Source: Streptomyces coeruleorubidus
Lineage (GTDB): Bacteria > Actinomycetota > Actinomycetes > Streptomycetales > Streptomycetaceae
DNA length: 64,000 bases
Reading direction: 5' to 3'
Assembly: GCF_028885415.1 (NCBI RefSeq)
Contig: NZ_CP118527.1
Coordinates: 1,488,001 to 1,552,000, forward strand
Part shown: positions 1 through 8,549 of the stretch, one piece after another
Position numbering within the stretch: the stretch's first letter is position 1
How the letters are laid out: each line of letters begins with the position of its first letter
The notes under the pieces: generated by a model
Seen by the model: only the letters and a program-made list of their open reading frames with translations
Told to the model about the DNA's origin: nothing
Database searches by the model: none
Translations under genes and position numbers: made by a program

Positions 1-486
1 GAATCTGTCGTACTGGACCCGGTGGATCTCCACCTGCTGCGGCTGTTGCAGAACGACGCCCGGACGACGTACCGGGATCTCGCCGCGCAGGTCGGGGTGG
101 CGCCGTCGACCTGTCTGGACCGGGTGACCCGGCTGCGCCGCTCCGGCGTGATCCTCGGGCACCGGCTGGAGCTGGATCCGGCCAAGCTGGGGCGAGGGCT
201 GGAGGCCCTGCTGTCGGTGCAGGTCAGGCCGCACCGGCGGGAGCTGGTCGGGCCGTTCGTGGAGCGGATCCGCGCCCTGCCGGAGTCGCGGACCGTCTTC
301 CACCTGACCGGACCGGACGACTACCTCGTCCATGTCGCGGTCGCCGACATGGCCGACCTTCAGCGGCTCGTGCTGGACGGGTTCACCTCGCGGCGGGAGG
401 TGGCACGGGTGGAGACCCGGCTGATCTTCCAGCAGTGGGAGTGCGGGCCGCTGTTGCCGCCTTCGCCCTCGGCTCAATCCACGTGA
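1..486 (+). CDS. Lrp/AsnC-family transcriptional regulator (5' end cut by window)
   Basis: This is a feast/famine-type DNA-binding regulator, which in this family usually senses an amino acid or related ligand. The reading frame is open from base 1, and the residues before the first GTG (position 22) already read like the family start, so the true start probably lies just outside the window. The N-terminal winged helix-turn-helix is clear (LLRLLQNDARTTYRDLAAQVG followed by STCLDRVTRL), then an RAM/AsnC ligand domain with the GPDDYLVHVAV strand. The C-terminus, ending FQQWECGPLLPP, is typical. The next gene starts 32 bases downstream on the same strand. The ligand and targets cannot be told from sequence. 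Confidence 0.85.
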   Translation, partial: ESVVLDPVDLHLLRLLQNDARTTYRDLAAQVGVAPSTCLDRVTRLRRSGVILGHRLELDPAKLGRGLEALLSVQVRPHRRELVGPFVERIRALPESRTVFHLTGPDDYLVHVAVADMADLQRLVLDGFTSRREVARVETRLIFQQWECGPLLPPSPSAQST

Positions 487-518
487 CGCGCGCCGCACGT
501 CGTACCAGGATGGACCGC

Positions 519-2210
519 ATGTCTGAGATCAAGAGCCCGCTGCCCCGTGAGGTCGCCGACGCGTACGTCGACGAGCTCGTCGCCCTCGACCCGATCACCG
601 GCACGTTCCTCGGCGTCAAGGAGAGTTCGAGCAGGCTGCCCGACACCTCGCCCGCGGGCCAGGAGGCGTTCGCGGAGCTGGCGCGCCGGACGCTGGCCCG
701 GCTGGACGAGGCGGAGCGGCTGCCCGGCGCGGACAGCGACATCGAGCGCCGGTGCGCTCGGCTGCTGCGTGAGCGGCTCAACGCCGAACTCGGCGTCCAC
801 GAGGCCGAGGAGGGTCTGCGTTCCGTCAGCAACCTGAGCTCCATCGCCCATGCGGTGCGGCAGGTGTTCACCGTGACGCCGGCGCAGTCGGAGGAGGACT
901 GGGCGGCGATCGCCGAGCGGCTGCGCGCGGTCCCGGCCGCGCTTGAGGGGTACCGCCAGTCCCTGGCGCTCGGCCTGGAGCGGAAGCTGTACGGCGGGCC
1001 GCGTGCCACGGCCACGTTCGTGGAGCAGCTCGGCGAGTGGGCGGACGCCGACGGCGAGGGCCGTGGCTGGTTCGAGACCTACGCGGCCGCCGGACCCGAG
1101 GCGCTGCGGTCCGAGCTGGACACGGCGGCCCGCTCGGCCACCGAGGCGGTTCTGCGGCTGCGCGACTGGATGCGGGACGTGTACGCACCGGCGATCGAGG
1201 GCACGCCGGACGTGGTGGGCCGCGAGCGGTACGCGCGCTGGGTGCGCTACTACAACGGCACGGATCTCGACCTGGACGAGGCGTACGCGTACGGCTGGTC
1301 CGAGTACAACCGCCTCCTCGGCGAGATGAAGACGGAGGCCGAGAAGATCCTGCCGGGTGCCGCCACACCGTGGGTGGCGCTGGCGCACCTGGACGAGCAC
1401 GGCACGCACATCGAGGGCGTCGACGAGGTCCGCGACTGGTTGCAGTCCCTGATGGACGAGGCGATCGACGCGCTCGACGGCACCCACTTCGACCTGGCCG
1501 AGCGGGTGCGCAGGGTGGAGTCGCGCATCGCCCCTCCGGGCAGCGCCGCGGCCCCGTACTACACACCGCCCTCGGACGACTTCACGCGCCCGGGCTGCAC
1601 CTGGCTGCCGACCATGGGCGAGACACGCTTCCCCGTCTACGACCTGGTGTCGACCTGGTACCACGAGGGTGTGCCCGGCCACCATCTCCAGCTGGCCCAG
1701 TGGAAGCACGTGGCGGAGAACCTCTCCCGCTACCAGGCGAGTGTCGGCATGGTGAGCGCCAACGCCGAGGGCTGGGCCCTGTACGCCGAGCGGCTGATGG
1801 ACGAACTGGGCTTCCTGACGGACCCGGAGCGCCGGCTCGGTTACCTGGACGCGCAGATGATGCGTGCCGTCCGCGTCATCATCGACATCGGTATGCACCT
1901 GGAGCTGACGATCCCCGACGACTCCCCCTTCCACCCGGGCGAGCGCTGGACGCCCGAGCTGGCGCAGGAGTTCTTCGGCTCGCACAGCAGCCGGCCCGCG
2001 GACTTCGTGGAGAGCGAGCTGACCCGCTATCTGTCCATGCCGGGCCAGGCCATCGGTTACAAGCTCGGCGAACGGGCCTGGCTGCTGGGCCGCGAGAAGG
2101 CCCGCGCCCGGCGCGGTGACGCCTTCGACCCGAAGGCCTGGCACATGGCAGCCCTCTCGCAGGGGTCCCTGGGTCTGGACGACCTGGTGGACGAACTGTC
2201 CCAGCTCTAG
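519..2210 (+). CDS. DUF885 family (putative zinc carboxypeptidase-like) protein
   Basis: The product is about 563 residues and belongs to the DUF885 family, whose members resemble gluzincin metallopeptidases or carboxypeptidases. The key motif is WYHEGVPGHHLQ, the HExxxxH-like metal site of the family, followed by the NAEGWALYAE segment that usually supplies the third metal ligand. I chose ATG 519 (MSEIKSPLP) because AGGA lies upstream at a reasonable distance; ATG 510 is an in-frame alternative. No signal peptide is visible, so it is probably cytoplasmic. It follows the Lrp-type regulator and converges on an SDR gene 6 bases away. The substrate is unknown. Confidence 0.85.
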   Translation: MSEIKSPLPREVADAYVDELVALDPITGTFLGVKESSSRLPDTSPAGQEAFAELARRTLARLDEAERLPGADSDIERRCARLLRERLNAELGVHEAEEGLRSVSNLSSIAHAVRQVFTVTPAQSEEDWAAIAERLRAVPAALEGYRQSLALGLERKLYGGPRATATFVEQLGEWADADGEGRGWFETYAAAGPEALRSELDTAARSATEAVLRLRDWMRDVYAPAIEGTPDVVGRERYARWVRYYNGTDLDLDEAYAYGWSEYNRLLGEMKTEAEKILPGAATPWVALAHLDEHGTHIEGVDEVRDWLQSLMDEAIDALDGTHFDLAERVRRVESRIAPPGSAAAPYYTPPSDDFTRPGCTWLPTMGETRFPVYDLVSTWYHEGVPGHHLQLAQWKHVAENLSRYQASVGMVSANAEGWALYAERLMDELGFLTDPERRLGYLDAQMMRAVRVIIDIGMHLELTIPDDSPFHPGERWTPELAQEFFGSHSSRPADFVESELTRYLSMPGQAIGYKLGERAWLLGREKARARRGDAFDPKAWHMAALSQGSLGLDDLVDELSQL

Positions 2211-2216
2211 AGGAAG

Positions 2217-3062
2217 TCAGCGGCGGAAGCCGCCCTCGGAGTCGATGACCTGGCCGGTGACCCACTCCGCCTCGTCCGTGGCGAGCCATGCGATGAGGCG
2301 GGCCGGGTCGTCGGGCATGCCCCACCGGCCGGCCGGGAAGAGGGCCGCGATGGCCTCGTAATCCTCGCCGGTCATGTAGTCCGTGTCCACGGGCCCGGGG
2401 TTGACGGTGTTCACGGTGACGGCGTGCTCGGCCAGGGTCGTCGCCAGGGAGCGGGTGATGGAGGCGAGGGCGCCCTTCTGGAGGGCGTAGGCGATCTCGC
2501 CCGGCATGCCGCCTCCGAGATCCTGGCCGGAGGTCATCATCATCACGCGTCCGCCCGGGCTGCGCGGCGGCAGTGCGGAACGCAGCCGCGCGTAGGCCTG
2601 GATCAGCAGGATCACGGAGCGGGTGTCGACCGCCCAGTGCGTGTCGAGCATCGCCGTGTCGATCTCGTCCAGGGATCCGTCGAACCCGCTCTGCGCGTGG
2701 TTGGCGACGAGGATGTCCAGACGCCCGCCGAGCGCCTCGGCGGCCCTGCCGACGAGTTCACCGGGCACGGCCGGATCGGCCAGATCACCGGGCCCGGCGA
2801 CGACCCGGGCATCAGGGTCCGCGAGCACCCCGCGCACGGACGCTACGACATCCTCGGGACGGTCCGCGCCCCAGGGCTGGTCGGCATCGTGCGGCACATG
2901 GTGATGCAGATGGACACTCGCCCCGTAGGCGGCAAGGCGCCGGGCGACGGCGTGCCCGATGCCGCCGCGCCGGCTGGCACCGGTGACGAGGGCTGTGCGG
3001 CCGCGCAGGGGCAGGGGGTCGCGGCGGAGTTCCTCGGGGGTGGGGTGGGGAAGTCGAGGCAT
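2217..3062 (-). CDS. SDR family oxidoreductase
   Basis: This is a 281-residue short-chain dehydrogenase/reductase. The N-terminal cofactor motif TGASRRGGIG and the NHAQ segment (family NNAG position) are present. The catalytic Ser lies in MMMTSGQD and the Tyr-Lys pair in YALQKGA. The end, VTGQVIDSEGGF, is the usual SDR C-terminus. A spacer of about 30 residues precedes the Rossmann core. The enzyme probably uses NAD(P)H on an alcohol or ketone; the substrate is not predictable. It converges with the DUF885 gene. Confidence 0.85.
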   Translation of the reverse strand: MPRLPHPTPEELRRDPLPLRGRTALVTGASRRGGIGHAVARRLAAYGASVHLHHHVPHDADQPWGADRPEDVVASVRGVLADPDARVVAGPGDLADPAVPGELVGRAAEALGGRLDILVANHAQSGFDGSLDEIDTAMLDTHWAVDTRSVILLIQAYARLRSALPPRSPGGRVMMMTSGQDLGGGMPGEIAYALQKGALASITRSLATTLAEHAVTVNTVNPGPVDTDYMTGEDYEAIAALFPAGRWGMPDDPARLIAWLATDEAEWVTGQVIDSEGGFRR

Positions 3063-3099
3063 ACGATCATCGTGGCCGGACCTGATGACTGAAGCACGC

Positions 3100-3165
3100 G
3101 AATATCGCCCTTGAAGGGGCGCGGGGAACTGCGCGACCAGCCACTGTCAACCCGCACACGCCAAC
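3100..3165. repeat. Streptomyces-type interspersed intergenic repeat
   Basis: The segment contains a short hairpin (CGCCCTT/AGGGGCG around 3106-3121) followed by GCGGGGAACTGCGCGACCAG. From memory, this hairpin plus GGGGAACTGCGCGA block is a very common intergenic repeat in Streptomyces chromosomes. Only one copy was noticed in this window, so the repeat status rests on recall. It sits between two leftward genes and could act as a terminator for the Imm21 side or be a dispersed palindromic unit. Confidence 0.5.
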
Positions 3166-3182
3166 AGCCAACAGACCCACGG

Positions 3183-3701
3183 TCACCTAGGCGCAAGCAA
3201 CCGCAACTGAATCAGGCCCAACCACGTTTCAGGCCCCGGCTGCACCCGAGCCGCCCGAACCGCGTAGCGCCCCGGCTCCAGCCCCACCCGAACCCGCTCG
3301 CTCCCCGAAGGCTCAGCCCCAGGCCACGCCGCGTCGAACAGCAGCACAGCCCCGGGCACCTCCCAGAGAACCTCCGGCTCCCACTCCGCCGTATCGACAG
3401 CCAACGGCACGCTCGCCAGCAACTCGCCCTCGGAGTTACCCGCGCACCACCGGACGAACATCCCGTGGTCGGGCAGATAGGCCGTCGAGGCAGGCTCGTC
3501 GCCGAGGACCAGGGCGGTGCAGTCGCCGACCGGGAGGAGTCCGACGTTGCCGTCCACCTCACAGGCCCGGTCGTAGTCCGACGCCGTCTCCTCGCCGTCG
3601 GCACCCGCCCAGAACGGCAGAACCGTCTCGGGCACCGCTATCAGCGGCCCGCCGCCCGATTCCACCCATTCCACGACGCCCGGCTCCGCGTATCGCACCA
3701 T
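3183..3701 (-). CDS. Imm21-like immunity family protein
   Basis: The 172-residue product has the hallmark opening of the Imm21 family (VEWVESGGGPLIAVP, then LPFWAGADG), with acidic residues and the HGMFVRWCAG segment. Imm21 proteins are predicted immunity partners of polymorphic toxins, but in actinobacteria they often stand alone, as here: no toxin gene adjoins it. I chose ATG 3701; an upstream TTG in frame would add 11 residues. No signal peptide is visible, so it is probably cytoplasmic. The family assignment is from motif recall. Confidence 0.65.
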   Translation of the reverse strand: MVRYAEPGVVEWVESGGGPLIAVPETVLPFWAGADGEETASDYDRACEVDGNVGLLPVGDCTALVLGDEPASTAYLPDHGMFVRWCAGNSEGELLASVPLAVDTAEWEPEVLWEVPGAVLLFDAAWPGAEPSGSERVRVGLEPGRYAVRAARVQPGPETWLGLIQLRLLAPR

Positions 3702-3745
3702 GGCGCAAGAACCTACAGGGTCGACTCCCGTCAAGGTTTCGGGGG

Positions 3746-4140
3746 TCAGCAGCCGCAGTCGCCGGCGCCCGCGGGAGTCGTCAGGGGATCCGGGGTACGG
3801 CGTTCGCGGCCGGCACGGGCGGCGCCGTTGCAGCCGGGGCCCCAGCAGTACGTCACGACCGGCACCGACCTGTCGAGGAGTTGTCCGGCCTGCTCGCGGA
3901 CGAGCGCGGTCGGCAGGTGGACGGCGCCGGGGACGTGGCCCTGGTCCCAGGCCTCTGTGGAGCGGGAGTCGACCGATACGAAGTCGGGGTCTTGGCCGGC
4001 CGCGAGTGCGGCGGCGACGTCGGACACGTCGGTGTGGAAGGCGAGACCGGCGCGGAAGTGGGCGGCGGCCCCGCTCGATGCGTCACCTGGAGGAGGTGTC
4101 CGGGCGGATCGGGGCGCTGGGCTCGGTGACCACGAGCGTC
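3746..4140 (-). pseudogene. Rhodanese-domain protein, frameshifted and internally deleted
   Basis: The main frame (4027 down to 3746) encodes DVAAALAAGQDPDFVSVDSR, then WDQGHVPGAVHLP and YCWGPGCNGAARA, a clear single rhodanese domain with the active-site loop CWGPGCNG. Two defects are visible. Upstream, VTEPSAPIRPDTSSR runs into a TGA at 4083-4085, while the in-phase continuation SSGAAAHFRAGLAFHTDV is in the next frame. Downstream, the active loop jumps straight to a C-terminal tail (GRERRTPDPL...), skipping the roughly 40 residues that normally complete the fold. I therefore call it a pseudogene, although a short protein could still start at GTG 4027. Confidence 0.7.
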
Positions 4141-4207
4141 GTGTACTCCTCGCCGCTCCCCCGGCGTCCCCTCGGCCGCTGACCCCACGCTCCCTCGGCC
4201 GCTGACC

Positions 4208-7204
4208 TCAGCCCGCGCCGCGCTGCCGCAGCACGGATCCGGACCTGCCCTTGACGACCTCCAGTTGGGCGTGGATCCGCCGCCGCAGGTCGGGCACGTG
4301 GCTGACGATGCCGACGCTGCGGTCGCGTTCGCGCAGGGAGTCGAGGACGTCGAGGACCTCGTCGAGGGTCTGGTCGTCGAGGCTGCCGAAGCCCTCGTCG
4401 ATGAAGAGGGTGTCCAGCCGTACCCCGCCCGCCTCGTCCGTGACGACGTCCGCGAGGCCCAGGGCGAGGGCGAGCGAGGCGAAGAACGTCTCGCCGCCCG
4501 ACAGTGTCGCCGTGTCCCGCTCGCGGCCGGTCCAGGCGTCGACGACGTGCAGTCCGAGCCCGCTGCGGCCGCGTCCGGTGCGGTCGTCGGAGTGGACGAG
4601 GGTGTAGCGGCCGGACGACATGCGCCGCAGCCGTAGGGTCGCGGCGGCGGCGACCTGTTCCAGACGGGCCGCCAGCACGTACGACTCCAGGCGCATCCGG
4701 CGTTCGTTGTCCGCCGAGGTGCCCGCGGTGAGGCCGGCCATGCGGGCGACCCGGTCGTACTCCTCGCGCAGCGGCGCCAGCCGGCGGACGGCGGCGGCCG
4801 CCCGGGCGGAGAGCCGGTCGAGTTCGGCGCAGCGCCGGGCGGCGGCGTCGTGGGCGGAGGCGGCGGCGCGCAGCCGGCGGGCCGCTGCGTCGGCGGCGAG
4901 CTGCGCCGACGCGAGGTCGGCGGGCTGCTGTCGGGCGGCGGCCGTGGTGTCGGCCTCGGCGAGGACGGCCCGTACGGCGGCCTCCTCGGTCTGCCAGGCG
5001 TCCAGCCGGTGTTGCAGCTCGCGGTGGGCGGCGTCGTCGAGGAGGGCGGCGGCCGCGTCCCGCGGGGTGTCGAAGCCGGCGCGGAAGGCGGCGTCGGCGA
5101 GCCGGGCGTCGGCGTCCTTGAGCCGCTGGGCGGTGTCCCCGGCGGCGCGGGCGGCGTCGGCGGCGTCCGTGAGCAGCGCGGTTTGGCGCTCCAGTTGCGC
5201 GGCCCGGGCGGCGACGCTGTCCAGGGCGCCCCTCGCCCGGTCCAGCTCCTCCTCCAGGGCGGCGCGTTCGCTCTCCAGCCGCTCCCGGTGGCCGACCCGG
5301 GCGGCGCTGCGCACGGCAGCCTCCTGCCGGGCGGCGACGCGCCGCTCGTGCTCGTGCCCGGCCTGCCGCATCCGCTCCTGCGCGGCGTGCAGCTCGGCGG
5401 CGCCCCGGCGGGCCTGCGCGTACTGCTCCTCCAACTCCTCGGCCTCGCGGGCGAGTTGTTCGGTGGGGGTGTCACCGGCCTCGGCGGTGGCGGCGGCCAG
5501 CGCTTCCCGGACGACGCCGAGGTTCCGCTCGTCCTCGGCGCGCTGTTCGTCGGCGCGCTGGTAGGCGGCCAGGGCGTGTTCCTCGGCCTCGCGGTCGACG
5601 TGCCCGGCGACCTTGCGGGCGGGCGCGGGGTGTTCGGTGGCACCGCAGACGGCGCAGGGCTCGCCGTCGGTGAGGTTCGCGGCCAGTTCGGCGGCGATGC
5701 CGGTCAGGCGCTGTTCCTTGAGGTCCAGCCAGTGCTGCTTGGCGCGCAGCGCCTCTTCCTGTGCGGTGCGGACCTGCTCGACGGCCTTGTTCGTGTCCTC
5801 GGCGAGCTGGTCGCGCAGCCTTGCCGCCGTCAGCCGCTGCCGCGCGGGCTCGCGCCGTACGGCGAGCTGTTCGGCGAGGGAGGCCGCCTGCTGCGCGGCG
5901 TCGACGCGGGCCTGGAGGGCGGTGCGTGTCTCCTCCCAGCCGTCGAGCCAGGCCTGCGCCTCCTGGAGGACGTCGGCGTCGGCGCGTTCCTGGCGGTCCA
6001 GCCCGGCGCGTTCGTCGAGGAGTTCGGCCAGTCGCCGCTCGGCGCGGCGGGCCGAGTCCAGTCCGCCCAGTTCCTCGGCGGCCCGGCGGGCGGCGGCCGC
6101 GAGTCCGGCCGCGCCCGCGTCGGCGAAGGTCTCGGGCAGCAGGGCACGCGCGCGTGCCTCCGCGGCGGCCGCCCGGCGGTGTTCGGCGTCGGCGGTCTCC
6201 CGCAGGTCCAGGGCGGGTGCCACCGCCTCGGCCTTGCGGGCCCGCTCCATGCGCTGCTGCGCCTGCCGGTACGCCTCCGTCCGCTCCTCCAGGAGCGCCG
6301 CCCGTTCCCGTGCCTGCGCGAACCGCCGCTGGAGCCGGGCGAGTTCGCGTACGTCGTCGAGGGCGCGGGCGCTGGCGGCCTGCGCGGACTCGGCGGCGGC
6401 GAGCGTGCACTCGGCGACGGTGAGCTGTTCGCGGGCGGTGCTGCGGGCGACGGCGGCGGCGCCCAGCACGGCCTCGGCCAGTCCCGGTTCGCCGGGGGCC
6501 AGGTCCGGCAGGCGCATGGCGTCGCCCGCGGCCTGCTGCATGCGGTGGGCGTCGGCCAGCAGCGCGGCGTCCCCGTCCCGGACCTGGGCCTCGGTGGCGC
6601 GGCGGCGCTCGGCGAGGCGCTTCTCGACGTCGGCGAAGCGGCGGGTGTCGAACAGGCGGCCCAGCAGCTTGCCGCGGGCCTCGGCGTCGGCGCGCAGGAA
6701 CCGCGCGAAGTCGCCCTGGGGCAGCAGCACGACCTGGCAGAACTGCTCCCGGCTCATGCCGAGCAGCTGGGTGATCTCCTCGCCGATCTCCTGGTGCGAG
6801 CGGCTGAGGTCCTTCCAGGCCCCGGCCGTGGTGTCGTACTCGCGGAGCCAGGTCTGGGCCTTGTCGAGGGTCGTGCCGGTGCCGCGTTTCTTGGGGCGTT
6901 CCCAGGGCGGTTGGCGGGTGATCTCCAGGCGGCGGCCTGCCACGGTGAGTTCGAGGGTGACCTCCGTGCGGGTCGCGGGGGCCGCGTGGTCGCTGCGCAG
7001 GGCCGTGCCCTGTCCGCTGCCCTGCCGGGCGCCGGGGACCGAGCCGTACAGGGCGTAGCAGACGGCGTCGAGGACGGAGGTCTTGCCCGCGCCGGTCGGT
7101 CCGTGCAGCAGGAACAGCCCGGCCGCCGACAGCTCGTCGAAGTCGACGGTCTGGGTGCCTCCGAAGGGTCCGAAGGCGGTGGCCGTCAGCCGGTGGAGCC
7201 TCAC
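4208..7204 (-). CDS. sbcC: SbcC-type AAA ATPase, exonuclease subunit
   Basis: This 998-residue SMC-like protein is the ATPase partner of SbcD in the complex that opens hairpins and trims DNA ends. It shows a Walker A (GPTGAGKTS) near residue 38, long Ala/Arg/Glu-rich coiled coils, a zinc hook CAVCG in the middle, and the C-terminal signature LSGGETFFASLALALGL with Walker B FIDEGFGSLD. The start is GTG 7204, whose GTGA overlaps the sbcD stop; the open frame continues further upstream but is only the shadow of sbcD. Translational coupling with sbcD is likely. Confidence 0.93.
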   Translation of the reverse strand: MRLHRLTATAFGPFGGTQTVDFDELSAAGLFLLHGPTGAGKTSVLDAVCYALYGSVPGARQGSGQGTALRSDHAAPATRTEVTLELTVAGRRLEITRQPPWERPKKRGTGTTLDKAQTWLREYDTTAGAWKDLSRSHQEIGEEITQLLGMSREQFCQVVLLPQGDFARFLRADAEARGKLLGRLFDTRRFADVEKRLAERRRATEAQVRDGDAALLADAHRMQQAAGDAMRLPDLAPGEPGLAEAVLGAAAVARSTAREQLTVAECTLAAAESAQAASARALDDVRELARLQRRFAQARERAALLEERTEAYRQAQQRMERARKAEAVAPALDLRETADAEHRRAAAAEARARALLPETFADAGAAGLAAAARRAAEELGGLDSARRAERRLAELLDERAGLDRQERADADVLQEAQAWLDGWEETRTALQARVDAAQQAASLAEQLAVRREPARQRLTAARLRDQLAEDTNKAVEQVRTAQEEALRAKQHWLDLKEQRLTGIAAELAANLTDGEPCAVCGATEHPAPARKVAGHVDREAEEHALAAYQRADEQRAEDERNLGVVREALAAATAEAGDTPTEQLAREAEELEEQYAQARRGAAELHAAQERMRQAGHEHERRVAARQEAAVRSAARVGHRERLESERAALEEELDRARGALDSVAARAAQLERQTALLTDAADAARAAGDTAQRLKDADARLADAAFRAGFDTPRDAAAALLDDAAHRELQHRLDAWQTEEAAVRAVLAEADTTAAARQQPADLASAQLAADAAARRLRAAASAHDAAARRCAELDRLSARAAAAVRRLAPLREEYDRVARMAGLTAGTSADNERRMRLESYVLAARLEQVAAAATLRLRRMSSGRYTLVHSDDRTGRGRSGLGLHVVDAWTGRERDTATLSGGETFFASLALALGLADVVTDEAGGVRLDTLFIDEGFGSLDDQTLDEVLDVLDSLRERDRSVGIVSHVPDLRRRIHAQLEVVKGRSGSVLRQRGAG

Positions 7205-8364
7205 CGGGCCACCTCCCGTACGGTCTCGTCGGCCCGTACCGCGTCGAACGCGTCCCGCAGCACGCCCTGTTCGTGTGCGTCGGGTCCGGCGCCGCGCACG
7301 TGGGCGACGAAGTCCTCCGCGATCTGCTGGTCGCTGCGGCCGGCGAGGCGCCGGGCGTACGACACCTCGGGGTCGTCCTCGGCCCGGTCGGGGTCGAAGA
7401 CGAGGCTGAGGGTGTGCGGGAAGCGCTCGGTGAGCCGGGCCATCGGGTCGGCCGGGCGGACCGGGTCGGTGAGCGTCGCCTCGACCCACGCCTCCTCGTG
7501 CCGCGCCAGCTCCGGGTCGGCGAGCAGGTCCTCCAGCGTGCCCCGGATCCGGGCCAGGGGGCGCGGCACGGGGCAGTCGAGGCGCTCGGCGTCGACGGAG
7601 CCGTCGGCGGCCAGGTCGACGAGCCACATGCTCTTGCGGTGGGCGGCCTCCGAGAAGGAGTAGGGCAGCGGGGAGCCGGAGTAGCGGACGCGGTCGGTGA
7701 GAGTCTGGCAGCCGTGCAGATGCCCGAGCGCCACGTAGTCGACGCCGTCGAAGACGCCGGCGGGCACCGCGGCCACGCCGCCGACGGTGATGTCCCGTTC
7801 GCTGTCGCTGGGTTCGCCGCCGGTGACGAAGGCGTGCGCGAGGACGACGGAGCGCGTGCCGGGCGCACGCGTGGCGAGGTCGGCGCGGACCCGGTCCATG
7901 GCGGCGGCGAGCACGGCCTCGTGCCCGGCCTTCTCCACACCGAACTCGTCCTTGACCAAGGCAGGTTCGAGGTAGGGCAGTCCGTAGAAGGCGACGTCCC
8001 CGTGGGCGTCGGCCAGCACCACCGGGGTGCCGGCCGCCGACGGCTCGGTCCGCAGATGGATCCCGGCCCGCCCGATGAGGCCCGCGCCGACGCCCAGCCG
8101 GCGGGCCGAGTCGTGGTTCCCGGAGATCATCACCGTCGGCACGCCGAGGTCGGCGAGGCGGTGCAGGGCGTCGTCGAACAGCTCGACCGCGGCGAGCGGT
8201 GGCACGGCCCGGTCGTACACGTCCCCGGACACGAGCACCGCGTCCACGGCCCGCTCCCGCACGGTCGTGACGAGGTGGCCGATGAACTCGGCCTGGGCGC
8301 CGAGCATGTTCACCCGGTGGAACGACCGGCCGAGGTGCCAGTCGGACGTGTGCAGCAGTCTCAC
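7201..8364 (-). CDS. sbcD: SbcD exonuclease, calcineurin-like phosphoesterase
   Basis: This 387-residue nuclease subunit carries the metallophosphoesterase motifs in order: HTSDWHLG, SGDVYDRA, SGNHDS, HAFVTGG and GHLHG. It acts with SbcC on double-strand breaks and hairpins. GTG 8364 begins VRLLHTSDWHLG, which matches the family start; the upstream extension of the frame lacks family similarity. The stop overlaps the sbcC start by 4 bases, so the two form an operon. Confidence 0.93.
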   Translation of the reverse strand: MRLLHTSDWHLGRSFHRVNMLGAQAEFIGHLVTTVRERAVDAVLVSGDVYDRAVPPLAAVELFDDALHRLADLGVPTVMISGNHDSARRLGVGAGLIGRAGIHLRTEPSAAGTPVVLADAHGDVAFYGLPYLEPALVKDEFGVEKAGHEAVLAAAMDRVRADLATRAPGTRSVVLAHAFVTGGEPSDSERDITVGGVAAVPAGVFDGVDYVALGHLHGCQTLTDRVRYSGSPLPYSFSEAAHRKSMWLVDLAADGSVDAERLDCPVPRPLARIRGTLEDLLADPELARHEEAWVEATLTDPVRPADPMARLTERFPHTLSLVFDPDRAEDDPEVSYARRLAGRSDQQIAEDFVAHVRGAGPDAHEQGVLRDAFDAVRADETVREVAR

Positions 8365-8549
8365 GACGCCGCTCCGACCTGCATGTCTCCCCCTGCTACC
8401 GCTCCACGACCCGCACGAGCCGGCCCGGCTCGCTGTCAGCACCCACCACGCTAACCCGTGCGGGCACCTGGTCCATCACGAACCTCGGGATGCCCCACCC
8501 ATCGGGTGTCAATTCAGGGGAAATGTCCGCAGGTATGCCGTGGAAGAGG

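Noticed and set aside
435..518. Upstream extension of the DUF885 frame to 435
   Set aside because: It overlaps the end of the Lrp/AsnC gene and has no family similarity; ATG 519 or 510 fits better.
7205..7627. Upstream extension of the sbcC frame
   Set aside because: It lies wholly inside sbcD in another frame and is Arg/Pro-rich shadow sequence.
4850..7663. 937-codon open frame on the plus strand opposite sbcC
   Set aside because: It is the Gly/Val/Leu-rich antisense shadow common in high-GC DNA and has no motif; sbcC is unmistakable.
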